Part shown: positions 7,827-15,946 of the stretch, in pieces | How positions within the stretch are numbered: position 1 is the stretch's first letter | Layout: each line of letters opens with the position of its first letter | The notes under the pieces: generated by a model | Seen by the model: the letters and a program-made list of their open reading frames with translations, nothing else | Database searches by the model: none | Told to the model about the DNA's origin: nothing | Assembly: GCA_034421295.1 (NCBI GenBank) | Contig: DAOUKM010000019.1 | Span: 1 to 64,000 of the forward strand | Direction: 5' to 3' | DNA: 64,000 bases | DNA from: CAUZIR01 sp034421295 | GTDB taxonomy: Bacteria; Chloroflexota; Dehalococcoidia; Lucifugimonadales; UBA2962 | Position numbers and translations under genes: made by a program

Positions 7827-8554
7827 CAACTGCTCCTTCCTGTCGATGATCCGACCGATATGGGCGGTTTGAAGGGATAGTCAAGATGGGCCTCGAGCGT
7901 AAGGAGAGAAGCTTTGTAAATTTGGCCGACCCGCTGGCTGGTCAAGCCAAGCTGTTCGCCAACCTCGCCCCGAGTGTAGTCATCGAAGTGAATAGCAAAA
8001 AAAATCCGTTGTTGCCGTTCGTCGAAAAGCTCTCGGGCGAGGTTGCGCAACTTGAGTGCAGCCTCCAACTCAAGGTATTCGGCTTCCGGGTTGCCCCAGT
8101 CGCTAGGTATTACTTCGAAGACGGATCGCTCAATCTCACCGTCTGGCCCGTCCCGTTCAACATCCCCTGACACAAGACACAGTCGATCACGATGGGCAGT
8201 GCCCCGCAGGCCCTTCTGCGAAGATCTTATTGCGTCGCGCGCCTTATATTCAGCGATCCTAACCCCTAAGCCCTCCCATTCGCCCTTAAGACGATTGGGT
8301 GGGTACTCAAGCAACGCGATAGATGCCTCACTGAGAACGTCGTCCGCACTGACTCCAGTTCCGTCCAGTATTGGTTCCACACCGACAGCATCTCCGAACA
8401 GGCTCGTCCCGGGCTTTGGGCGTTGGCTGGGCCTCCTCCGGGGGAAGAGAATCTTCTGAATCTTGGCATACATGACGTTGAGGATTCGCTCAAAGCGTTC
8501 CCTGTCCACCAGGAGCGGGTGCTCAAGGTCGAAGGCATGTGAGTTCAACACCAT
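7826..8554 (-). CDS. Sigma-70-family factor (ECF-like)
   Basis: The 242-residue protein has a sigma-like two-domain layout. A region-2-like segment at about 65-130 includes a helix that runs RIAEYKARDAIRSS. A clear region-4 helix-turn-helix lies at about 180-225 (DYTRGEVGEQLGLTSQRVGQIYK). Sigma factors direct RNA polymerase to specific promoters; a region-4-only DNA-binding regulator is the alternative. It heads the operon that also encodes an unknown protein and a Rad50-like ATPase. It is divergent from the ubiquitin-like operon that begins 110 bases away, so both units could be driven from 8555-8664. A sigma factor as first gene of a candidate defence operon is unusual and suggests inducible or dedicated expression. 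Confidence 0.75.
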   Translation of the reverse strand: MVLNSHAFDLEHPLLVDRERFERILNVMYAKIQKILFPRRRPSQRPKPGTSLFGDAVGVEPILDGTGVSADDVLSEASIALLEYPPNRLKGEWEGLGVRIAEYKARDAIRSSQKGLRGTAHRDRLCLVSGDVERDGPDGEIERSVFEVIPSDWGNPEAEYLELEAALKLRNLARELFDERQQRIFFAIHFDDYTRGEVGEQLGLTSQRVGQIYKASLLTLEAHLDYPFKPPISVGSSTGRSS

Positions 8555-8664
8555 GTCACCTTAATTGTCGGAAACGCCATCGAAAATGAAAATCGCTGCC
8601 CAAGACTTTCACCGAGGTGGGAAATCTCGACATATGGATTAACCCAACTCGAAAGGAGCAACCC
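8555..8664. promoter_or_regulatory. Divergent intergenic region between sigma/Rad50-like and ubiquitin-like operons
   Basis: The 110 bases between the divergent start codons must hold the promoters of both operons. An AAAGGAG ribosome-binding site at 8652-8658 fixes the ATG of the ubiquitin-like gene at 8665. I could not pick a convincing -35/-10 pair on either strand, which would fit use of the alternative sigma factor encoded next door. Confidence 0.5.
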
Positions 8665-8925
8665 ATGACCAAGGTTTTCAATTTTGAGCCAAGCCGAAGG
8701 CGCATACCTTTCACGATCGATGGAGAGCCCTATTCCACCGACGATCTCAGCCAGCCAGCCTCGGCGCTGCTTCGTCTGGCTGGCTTGGATCCTGCCATCT
8801 TCGACCTAGGAGAGCTCATAGGGAAGGAGCGCCCACAGAGGAAGCGCTTCGCTGACAACGAGATCGTTCCCATCGTCAAGGATGCGCGGTTCGTATCAAT
8901 CCGCCAAAGCGCGCCGGTCGCCTGA
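8665..8925 (+). CDS. Ubiquitin-like (Multiubiquitin-type) protein
   Basis: This 86-residue protein matches the pattern of bacterial Multiubiquitin-domain proteins: PFTIDGEPY at the first strand, then a helix SALLRLAGLDP, and a final strand with RFVSIR. The predicted fold is a single beta-grasp domain. ATG at 8665 is supported by the AAAGGAG at 8652; an in-frame GTG at 8617 is less likely. It ends in APVA and shows no C-terminal Gly-Gly, so either the tail needs processing of a non-canonical kind or conjugation does not use a diglycine. Its TGA overlaps the next gene's ATG by one base (TGATG). It is followed by E2-like and JAB-E1 genes, so it is the probable modifier of this small conjugation system. 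Confidence 0.75.
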   Translation: MTKVFNFEPSRRRIPFTIDGEPYSTDDLSQPASALLRLAGLDPAIFDLGELIGKERPQRKRFADNEIVPIVKDARFVSIRQSAPVA

Positions 8926-9296
8926 TGCAGACTGGCGCCGAGGCCTTCATTCATGACATGACAGATCTCGGCTTCGGGGCGACTCTCGAGGCCGAGCTGG
9001 TCATCTATACGGTGGAGCCTGTTGACGGCGCATACGCCGGCAAGCCCGTTGAGACCGGTGTCGCCGTTTGCGAGCTCGAACCGTGGCCACAGGTACCGCC
9101 GCACTGGCTTCACTTCCACAACACCGTCAAATTCTCGCAGACCAACAGCCAGCCCTCTCCTAAGCCTAGCTGGTTGATGCATAGCCGTCAGATTACAGGC
9201 TGGGGTGATGCCCCCGCTCGAGTGGCGTGGGCAAGTCATGTCCGAGCGGTTCTCAGTGAGGCGGTTGCCAGATGCGTCACACTTCGGTGGCTATGA
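8925..9296 (+). CDS. E2-like (bacterial ubiquitin-conjugation) protein
   Basis: The 123-residue product has a conserved-looking core with WPQVPPHW near residue 53, a VKFS-TN strand, and a His-rich stretch WLMHSRQITGWG near residue 83. It ends in a helix AWASHVRAVLSEA. This is the pattern of the short UBC-like proteins that accompany Multiubiquitin and ThiF-E1 genes in bacteria. The assignment rests on that pattern and on its position between the modifier and the E1. Cysteines are few (near residues 49 and 117), and neither sits in a classical E2 HPN-C context, so the active-site residue is uncertain. Start and stop codons overlap those of both neighbours, indicating strict translational coupling. 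Confidence 0.6.
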   Translation: MQTGAEAFIHDMTDLGFGATLEAELVIYTVEPVDGAYAGKPVETGVAVCELEPWPQVPPHWLHFHNTVKFSQTNSQPSPKPSWLMHSRQITGWGDAPARVAWASHVRAVLSEAVARCVTLRWL

Positions 9297-10774
9297 CCTC
9301 GGCGGCTGAAGAGGCGCTAGCCAGCCTCCTTGTTCGCGACGATGGTCAAGAAGACGTTTGCCTTGCGACATACCGTCCATCCACGGGCCTAACGCGTTCC
9401 ACCGCACTAATCCGCACGATAGTCCCTCCTGGGCCTGGAGATAGGCTCGTACACGGGAATGCCACCGTTACTGCCGAGTACATCTTGAGGGCGGCCGAAG
9501 CGGCCCAGGGAGATGACTGCGGCTTGGTCTTGCTCCACAGCCACCCTGGGGCCAGCCATTGGCAGCCAATGAGCGGACCGGATCGTGAATGCGAGGCTAG
9601 CTACGCCAACCTCGTACGCGAATTCACAGGACTCCCTCTGGTCGGCATGACTCTTGCCACGCGGAGCCGCACATGGTCGGCTCGCCACTGGGATATTGGA
9701 GTCGGCCGCGCCGTCGACTGCACACACTCCACCAACGTTCGGGTCATCGGCGACAGAATGGCAGTGTCGTGGAATGACGCAGTTCAGCCACCGCCACGGC
9801 CAAGCGGCGAACAGGTTAGGACCGTGAGTGCGTGGGGAGAAAGCACCCAGACTGACTTGGCCCGGCGGAAGGTCCTGGTAGTAGGCGCTGGTAGTGTCGG
9901 ACTTGATGTCTTTGTGCGTCTCGCTGCATCCGGGCTGTGCCATTTGACTGTGATGGACTTTGACGTGGTGGAAAGCCACAACCTAGATCGCCTCATCGGC
10001 GCAGCACGCCGTGACGTCCGCCTAAGGCGGCCCAAAACCCACGTTGCGCACCGGGAAGCAGTTCAAGCGGCCACTGCAGCTACCTGCAGAATCGCGGTTT
10101 CAGACCGGTCCATCTGTGAGCCAGAAGGACTGCAGCTCGCGCTCGACCACGACCTGATCTTCTCGTGCGTCGACCGGCCGTGGCCACGAGCGGTGCTCAA
10201 CGCCTTGGCCTACTCGGACCTCATCCCGGTTATCGACGGAGGCATAGCCATCGATACGCTTGACAGCGGAGAGATGCGCAATTCCACATGGCGCTCCCAC
10301 GTCGTCAGGCCAGGGAGGCCGTGCATGAGTTGTAACCGCCAACTCGACCTTGGCCTAGTCCCCCTTGAGCGGCGAGGGTTGCTCGACGACTCCGCTTACA
10401 TTGCGGGTGCAGGGGATAGCCGAATACCAGTCAACCAGAACGTGGCACCGCTGTCGGTGAACGTTACAGCTAGCATCCTAGCCCAATACGTTAGCTTTAG
10501 CGTGGCCCCCGCCGGCTTCGGTGATCCTGGCCCGCTCCAATATTCACTCAACACCCATCATCTTGAGCATCGGAGTGACGCCACAAGCCCGCACTGTGCC
10601 ACCGAAGCCGCCGAAGGCTCGGGGGACCTACGTGTCTGTTTGACGGGCCTGCATGACGCAGCGGAACGACAACGACAATTCTCGAAGTCGGTGGGACCAA
10701 GCGTTCGTCTTCTCAGATGGATTGACGACCGAACTCTGGCGGCAGCCACGTGGCTGAACCGGCTCGGTGGTTGA
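9293..10774 (+). CDS. JAB deubiquitinase-E1 (ThiF) fusion protein
   Basis: The 493-residue protein has two catalytic modules. Residues about 1-165 form a JAB/JAMM metalloprotease domain with the zinc motif HSHP followed by S-x-x-D (MSGPD) and a downstream Glu. Residues about 185-400 form a ThiF/E1 adenylation domain with the nucleotide loop VGAGSVG near residue 193, MDFDVVESHNLDR with the conserved D-N-R, and the candidate cysteines C-M-S-C near residue 344. JAB enzymes trim or remove the modifier; E1 adenylates its C-terminus. ATG at 9293 forms an ATGA overlap with the E2-like gene and is preferred over ATG at 9272. Fusion of the two activities in one chain means activation and deconjugation are made together. 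Confidence 0.85.
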   Translation: MTSAAEEALASLLVRDDGQEDVCLATYRPSTGLTRSTALIRTIVPPGPGDRLVHGNATVTAEYILRAAEAAQGDDCGLVLLHSHPGASHWQPMSGPDRECEASYANLVREFTGLPLVGMTLATRSRTWSARHWDIGVGRAVDCTHSTNVRVIGDRMAVSWNDAVQPPPRPSGEQVRTVSAWGESTQTDLARRKVLVVGAGSVGLDVFVRLAASGLCHLTVMDFDVVESHNLDRLIGAARRDVRLRRPKTHVAHREAVQAATAATCRIAVSDRSICEPEGLQLALDHDLIFSCVDRPWPRAVLNALAYSDLIPVIDGGIAIDTLDSGEMRNSTWRSHVVRPGRPCMSCNRQLDLGLVPLERRGLLDDSAYIAGAGDSRIPVNQNVAPLSVNVTASILAQYVSFSVAPAGFGDPGPLQYSLNTHHLEHRSDATSPHCATEAAEGSGDLRVCLTGLHDAAERQRQFSKSVGPSVRLLRWIDDRTLAAATWLNRLGG

Positions 10775-11260
10775 CCCCCAAGACTATCGTTCTCAGTGGA
10801 AGCATCGCCGGAGGCAATGCTTCCACAGTCAACTGCCGCATGCACAACATCAACAGGATGATGCCTTAAGAGACCGCTCAACGGGACGTGACCCAGCCTC
10901 CACGGATCTACCAGCATGGACGTCCTGCCCAATCGCGGTCCTTTGACTCCCACCCTCAGGGCAGCCGTTTCAGGTCTCACCTCAATTGACAGACCTTCGA
11001 GAGGGTTTGAACGAAGATTCTTGACCCGATTACCGCAATCGATGGTCTGCAGGCCACGTTGGGACTCTTCCCCCGGATGCCGCCGAAGGCCGGGTCCCGA
11101 GTGTCCTAGAGCCGACATCCCTGGTTGCTATCAAGTTCTGACCGAAGATGACGTTAGCTTGAGGGTCCGTTGGAAAGGGGCCGCCAAGGCAGCGAAAGCA
11201 TACCGGCGCCATAGTGGGCTAGAAAAACAAATGCCAACCGAAAGGTCATGAGGAAACAAC
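10775..11260. other. Gene-poor 486-base spacer
   Basis: Open frames exist on both strands here, including a 111-codon one on the plus strand, but none has protein-like composition, a ribosome-binding site or a recognisable motif. No tRNA, repeat array or strong terminator hairpin is apparent. It separates the ubiquitin-like operon from a membrane-protein gene. Confidence 0.5.
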
Positions 11261-12031
11261 ATGGCAAAGCGTAGACGGAGACGGCGCAACCGAACAGGGC
11301 AGGGCCGGCAAGATAAGTCACACGTGGATCAAGGGCCCGCTTCTATTCCCGTTCTAGCCACAAATTCGACAGGTGAACTGTGCGCCTGCAATTACGAGGA
11401 ACAACACGACATCCTCGTCTTGACGCTCCGTGCTATTGGAGTCTTGCCCATCGTCCTGCTTGTAGCGATCCTGGCGATCGATTCGTTCATCGCAGGGATC
11501 GCACCAAATTGGCTATTGCCAGTAATTGACGAAAAGGTTGCAGTTCTGACTCTGAGTGCAGGACATGCTGCCATCATTGGTCTAATGATGCGCAATAGAG
11601 GGCGAATCACACTAAGCGCATATCCGTTACTTGTAGCTGGTATAGCAACGGCATTGGCAGGCTTTCACTCGATCGGTGACAGCACCGTAGGGGCCGCTGT
11701 TGCCCTGTCGCTTGATCTTATGACGGCGCTAGCCATCTGGGCCGTTGGCATAAGTGCATGGATGCGGCGCATGTGGCCAAACCTCAGGTCGATCAGGACG
11801 CTTCTGACCTTCGTTTGGTTCGCCATTGCTTATTTCGCTATTTCAACAGCTGTTCGCATGATAGTTGCGTTTCAATCTCAAGATGAGAATTACTGGCGAA
11901 ATTGGCTACTCATCCCATTTCTGGTATTGGTCGCGTTTGTCTTCGCACTAGCCGTAGTTTGGAGGTTAATGCGACTGGCCTACAGAAATCGTAGGCACTA
12001 TTACGACTGGCTCAGCAGACAGCTTAAGTAA
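11261..12031 (+). CDS. Polytopic membrane protein of unknown function
   Basis: The 256-residue product starts with a very basic cytoplasmic tail (AKRRRRRRNR) and then has about six hydrophobic segments, near residues 52-75, 84-103, 113-132, 142-165, 178-200 and 215-237. A short basic C-terminus follows. Positive-inside bias puts both ends in the cytoplasm. No transporter, kinase or effector motif is seen. The ATG at 11261 follows a GAGGAAAC stretch. It stands alone between the ubiquitin-like operon and an Mrr-type endonuclease. In a defence island such a protein could be a membrane effector, but nothing in the sequence shows this. Confidence 0.7.
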   Translation: MAKRRRRRRNRTGQGRQDKSHVDQGPASIPVLATNSTGELCACNYEEQHDILVLTLRAIGVLPIVLLVAILAIDSFIAGIAPNWLLPVIDEKVAVLTLSAGHAAIIGLMMRNRGRITLSAYPLLVAGIATALAGFHSIGDSTVGAAVALSLDLMTALAIWAVGISAWMRRMWPNLRSIRTLLTFVWFAIAYFAISTAVRMIVAFQSQDENYWRNWLLIPFLVLVAFVFALAVVWRLMRLAYRNRRHYYDWLSRQLK

Positions 12032-12311
12032 TGTCGATATCCGAGCTGCATGCAGGCCTCAATCGATCGTCTTCCGAGGCTTATGGTGGATCGGACTTCA
12101 TTGGTGAAAGCTCCTAGAGCATCGGGCGGGACACAAAAACGCTTCGGTTGGTGCAGGGGCATAGAGGCGAGCTCAAGGCCTGGCGGAACTGGCCTACCAA
12201 CTGAAGCGGGGCAGGGGATCGGGTTTACATGGTCAAGGCATCCCAGCCCGCTGACCCAGAACGCCGCCTACCGGGAGATGCCCTCGATGTTATGAGTCGA
12301 CCTCGTTGTCA
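12032..12311. other. Spacer without a convincing gene
   Basis: About 280 bases between the convergent membrane-protein and Mrr-type genes. An 81-codon plus-strand frame is present but looks random in composition. No clear terminator hairpin was found. Confidence 0.4.
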
Positions 12312-13259
12312 CTAGTCCGACTCCACAGCGTCGTCTAGGATCAGCAGGTCGTGCCTTTCGATCCGAGCACCTATCTCATACTTCCCCAGTAGCGCAGCGA
12401 ATTCCTCACCGTTCATCAATGCAACCGGCGCGGCATCGGGGCGCCCAGCCTCAGCCTTTGCGCCGCGGCTGAAATCGCTGGTCGTAATGATCAGTCCCTG
12501 CTCATGCGCACCCAGTGAACCCCGGACCTGCTGGACAACGGGCGCGGGGATGTTGCCCTTTACGCGCTTAGCCTGAACGGCCATGCGGACCCGCACCGAG
12601 TCACCCACGACAAGGGTGGCGCGGACATCAATGCCCCCATCACGAGAGTAGCCGGTCCTCTCGACATCCTCGAATCCCATGGCAGTAAGAAGGAGTTCGA
12701 CAAGTTCTTCAAAGGCCGCCGGTGTATCGCCGAGAGCCCTATCGAGCAATGACTGGCGCACCTCTCGGTTGTTTTCTTCGATGCGCGCCGAAAGGTCGTC
12801 GGGCAACCAGCTCGCCAGACCGACCTTGCCACGACCATGCCGCACGAAGCGCGGTTTCTCTCCGCGGGCTTCTCGACGCCGGATCTCAGACAGGATCACA
12901 GAATACATGGTCGCTGACGGTGTAAGGCCTTCGGTGCGCATCAACGATTGGTCAAGTGCGCGTTCGGTGATGTCGCTGTAGTGAAGTGGTTCGCGGCTCA
13001 GGGACTGAAGCAGAATCTGCTCAGCAGCATCGCTGAATGACATGACGGAAGGGGCTGCTTGGTCACTTGGGGGCTCTGAAGTCGGTGCTTCCTTGCGCCT
13101 GTCCGGATTTAGGGCGAAATGCCCTGGAGACGTTCTGATGAAACGTGACATCAGCCCTCGGTCCCTGACGTCAGTGGCAAGCCGGGCGTTTACCGTATTC
13201 CACGGCGTCTGTCCATTCGTGATCCAGAGCCCCTGCTCAAGCATCCGGCTTGTGATCAC
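12312..13259 (-). CDS. Mrr-type restriction endonuclease with HARE-HTH domains
   Basis: The C-terminal 130 residues of this 315-residue protein form an Mrr_cat (PD-(D/E)XK) nuclease domain: FEELVELLLTAMGFEDVERT, then DGGIDV, and AVQAKR with the catalytic Q-x-K. A second HARE-HTH domain lies at about 75-150, with the typical LHYSDIT opening. A partial first HARE-HTH sits at residues 1-50 (ending in SPGHFALN). Such enzymes cut modified DNA or act as stress-activated nucleases. The GTG start at 13259 cuts into the first HTH. Homologous codons (reading AGQPLHYR) continue in frame upstream to about 13355 without an ATG, GTG or TTG before a TAG, so the N-terminus may be truncated or start at ATT (13322). 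Confidence 0.85.
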   Translation of the reverse strand: MITSRMLEQGLWITNGQTPWNTVNARLATDVRDRGLMSRFIRTSPGHFALNPDRRKEAPTSEPPSDQAAPSVMSFSDAAEQILLQSLSREPLHYSDITERALDQSLMRTEGLTPSATMYSVILSEIRRREARGEKPRFVRHGRGKVGLASWLPDDLSARIEENNREVRQSLLDRALGDTPAAFEELVELLLTAMGFEDVERTGYSRDGGIDVRATLVVGDSVRVRMAVQAKRVKGNIPAPVVQQVRGSLGAHEQGLIITTSDFSRGAKAEAGRPDAAPVALMNGEEFAALLGKYEIGARIERHDLLILDDAVESD

Positions 13260-13631
13260 ACGGTAGTGAAGGGGTTGTCCAGCCTCCTGAAGAACTAAGG
13301 CTACGGCATCGAGTGAGGTAATGAAGTCACCTTGGCGGGCAGTTTGCTGAACTGATCCCTAGATGTCCGGATTTCTCGCTAAGTCTCCCGGAGGAGTCTC
13401 GGAGAATCCTAAACCTTGAGGTCCGGAGAGGTTCAGAATGGACGGGATTCTCGGTCACATTGTGGACTCTGTGGGTGGCCTGTCAAGCTTCTTGCTGCGC
13501 AGCGCGACACTCGTTACCTACTCCGACGACGCATGAGCGGCTATCGGATGGCCCCGTCGGCAGTTGTGCAGGCAGCATGGACCACCAACTGCTTGGGGTA
13601 GGATTCCCACTGAAACTTCTAGGAGGATGAA
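13260..13631. other. Region holding the lost N-terminus of the Mrr-type gene and a gene-poor spacer
   Basis: On the minus strand, 13260-13355 still encodes about 20 residues of the HARE-HTH domain in frame with the endonuclease gene. The rest has no convincing gene. A 32-codon plus-strand frame begins at 13438 behind GGAGAGG, but it is too short to support. AGGAGGA at 13621-13627 is the ribosome-binding site of the broken EEP gene that follows. Confidence 0.4.
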
Positions 13632-14123
13632 CTGGCAGTAAAGGTAGTGAATTGGAACATCGCCACACGACAAGAGCCCTGGCGTCAACTCCTGGAGATG
13701 GACGCCGACGTCGCGCTGCTAATGGAGTCAAACCTAGGCCACGAAAAGTATCGCTGGGCGAATGCCGCGGTGAATTGGCGTCGATATGACCGACTGTCAC
13801 CCTGCGACCCGCGACATGGCAAGCGGGGCCGTGCTGGTCGGCGGCTAGAAAGAGTCGCTCAAAATGCACTTGTCACCGGACAGTCCGTGTGGCTATCGAG
13901 GTGGGACGGCACCATTAACCTGCTGACGACCCACACGCGTGCCATGAGCCCGGAGATAACAATGCAGTCGACACACGACGGACGCCGACGCTTGCCCCGA
14001 ATACAAGGCTTGCGCTGCCATTGTCGAGAGGCCGAGGTGGTGTTCACCTCGTGGTGCGGCAGACACTCGTACGAGGCTGCCCGGGGGGCGATCAAGCGTG
14101 ACCGGAGCCGGATGGTGGCCTAG
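13632..14123 (+). pseudogene. Decayed EEP-family gene
   Basis: The first 35 codons after an AGGAGGA site read KVVNWNIATRQEPW and then LEMDADVALLMES. This closely parallels the start of the EEP protein at 311-1165 (SWNIAG, MDFDVALLQEA). After about residue 45 the frame loses all resemblance to the family. The GDxN, DH and SDH motifs are absent, and parts of a related sequence seem to continue in other frames. The start is GTG at 13647 or CTG at 13632. It is therefore a third, broken member of the EEP group in this island. Confidence 0.65.
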
Positions 14124-14237
14124 AAAAGTCCCCGCTGCCTGCATGCGCCGGTGGTTACGTCTGACATTTACCTTGGTGTCAGATAGAAGGGGGGAGCCAT
14201 CCAAGAACAGACCGAGGGGAGCATCGCCTGATCGTAT

Positions 14238-15032
14238 TTATACACCCTTTGACGTAAACTCGCCCGATGCCGACCCAGAATGCAAACTCACTACCCTCTC
14301 TTCAATCAGGTTCATTGTCCTAGGATTTGCTTTGAAGAGATCCGGTGAACGCACTTGGGAAACCGGAGCTTGTCGCAGCAACCAGGGAATTGGACATGCC
14401 AACTCCTTCCTTTCGCTTGTCACGACTATCAGTTCTCGGTTCTGACTTGCCAGCCATTTCATGCACGTCATCATCAACCTTTCGGACTTCCTCTTCTGTT
14501 TGGAAATCAGGCCCTCCAGACCCGGAAGCTGATCACACAGGGCTCTCTTCCTTTCGCGTGCGTTGCGGTTGGACCTGCCTCGTTCGTCGTTTTCCCCATG
14601 TACTGGGTAGTCCTGCTGCCAGACCAAGAAAAGCAGCTTTCGATGGCTCCCATCTGGGATATGGACATCGCATCGCAGCTTCTTTTGATCCCTCCAATAG
14701 GGAATGTCAACAAGTGACTTATGGGGATCAAAGATGGAATCTCGATCCAGCTTAGGGGAGTTCATGACTATCAGCACGATGTGGTCTGGACTGAGAGTTT
14801 CCTCAGCCCGTCTAGGTACTGAGCGAAGCGTATACCCATCACCATACTTTTTGAACTGCGCAAGCAGGATAGGCGAGTCAAATTTTCCAAGAGACTCCCT
14901 CAGCAACCTGCCGCGGAGGTTTGCAAACAATCGTCGGATCTCTGCATTTACAGCAAGGAGGTTTGTATGGGCTTGGTGGACTTCGTCAACAACCATGTGA
15001 ATCGCCCTCACGTCGGGCCGTCCATAAATCAA
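14238..15032 (-). CDS. Protein of unknown function
   Basis: The 264-residue product is basic and mixed alpha/beta. A motif VVDEVHQAH lies near residue 15, and a strand HIVLIVMNSP near residue 85. The second half is strongly charged, with clusters such as RNARERKR and KQKRKSER. No membrane segment or signal peptide is present, and I recognise no family. The start is TTG at 15032; the first ATG is at about 14999, beyond the first conserved-looking stretch. It is isolated between a broken EEP gene and a broken recombinase, both sites of decay, so it may itself be a fragment. Confidence 0.5.
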   Translation of the reverse strand: MIYGRPDVRAIHMVVDEVHQAHTNLLAVNAEIRRLFANLRGRLLRESLGKFDSPILLAQFKKYGDGYTLRSVPRRAEETLSPDHIVLIVMNSPKLDRDSIFDPHKSLVDIPYWRDQKKLRCDVHIPDGSHRKLLFLVWQQDYPVHGENDERGRSNRNARERKRALCDQLPGLEGLISKQKRKSERLMMTCMKWLASQNRELIVVTSERKELACPIPWLLRQAPVSQVRSPDLFKANPRTMNLIEERVVSLHSGSASGEFTSKGV

Positions 15033-15259
15033 GACTTGCAGAGTCCCGCCAAATCAGCCGTTATGTCAAGCTGTAGAAGAGTGTAAACGTACAACGTTAC
15101 CGTGCACCAGTTGAATACGCCGCGTCCCACTTACGGGCTTCGCAACTCAAGGCGGACAATAGCGGCTAGTTAGTATTTCGCTGGTCTGCGCCCGGTAGAG
15201 TGGAGTCGGAATGCGGCCCGCTGGCGCAGTGCGTCCCGAACTGAAGTTGTATGGGCCCC
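15033..15259. other. Spacer, no gene seen
   Basis: No frame on either strand shows protein-like composition. The stretch lies between the unknown minus-strand gene and the end of the recombinase remnant. Confidence 0.4.
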
Positions 15260-15885
15260 GGTGGAATACCTAGGCTCGTCCCTCTGCCATCTCAGTGCTT
15301 CTATACAAGGCCCACCATTTCTTGATGGTAGAACTGAGCCGTTCAGCGCCATTTCCCCGGCATTCCGCCGGGTATCCGGCTATCGTCGCATCGGAATCGT
15401 GTAGCGCATAGGAGCGTTGCCGTGCTCCACCACGGTCTGCTTCACGCACGGTCTCGATGAGAGCCCTGCACTGGGTCAGCTCGCTCCCCATCAAGAACTC
15501 ACTTATCTCCTGGGCGTAGGTTGCAATCGTGTCTAGGTGGTCCAGGGCGGCCCTAGTGTCTGCCGTCAAGTCCTCCGGTCATTCCTGCTGGTCCCGATGC
15601 TCCCTGATGCGGGCTGAGGCGTCTGCCATGTCGATATCGTTCGCTGTTTCAATGAAGTGCCAGACGCGGCCCAGCCTCCGCTTCTCGTCTTCGAGTTCAT
15701 CCTCGGTGGTCTACAATCTCTCGCGCTGCTCGGCGGCCACGACGTCCATCTGTTCGTCCACGACCTTCACGATTGCGAGGATGTTGCCGACAATGAGGAC
15801 GTTTGTGCGAATCCTACCGACGCCCAACTCCTCGAAGCTACGGGCGTTTAGCGACCGGAAGCGATATGTACTGCTTCACCGTCGA
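15260..15885 (-). pseudogene. C-terminal remnant of a large serine recombinase
   Basis: Reading the minus strand from about 15885, one frame gives YRFRSLNAR, then FEELGVGRIRTNVL, an EDEKRRLGRVWHFIET coiled coil and IREHRDQQE. Next come IATYAQEISEFL and SELTQCRALIETV, and finally (after a frameshift near 15350) ALNGSVLPSRNGGPCIEALRW. This is the order found in the C-terminal domain of large serine recombinases: the end of the zinc-ribbon region, the coiled-coil motif and the terminal strand region. In-frame stops occur near 15699 and 15576. The catalytic N-terminal resolvase domain is absent and would have extended into what is now the 15947 gene. The enzyme is inactive but marks past mobility. 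Confidence 0.8.
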
Positions 15886-15946
15886 ATTCCGACGGACGCC
15901 TGACGCTCAGGAGCCAGCGCAGTGAATATCTGAGGGTGCTAAGAGG

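Noticed and set aside
15529..15903. A 124-codon plus-strand frame rich in serine
   Set aside because: It is antisense to the recombinase remnant, which carries the recognisable family motifs.
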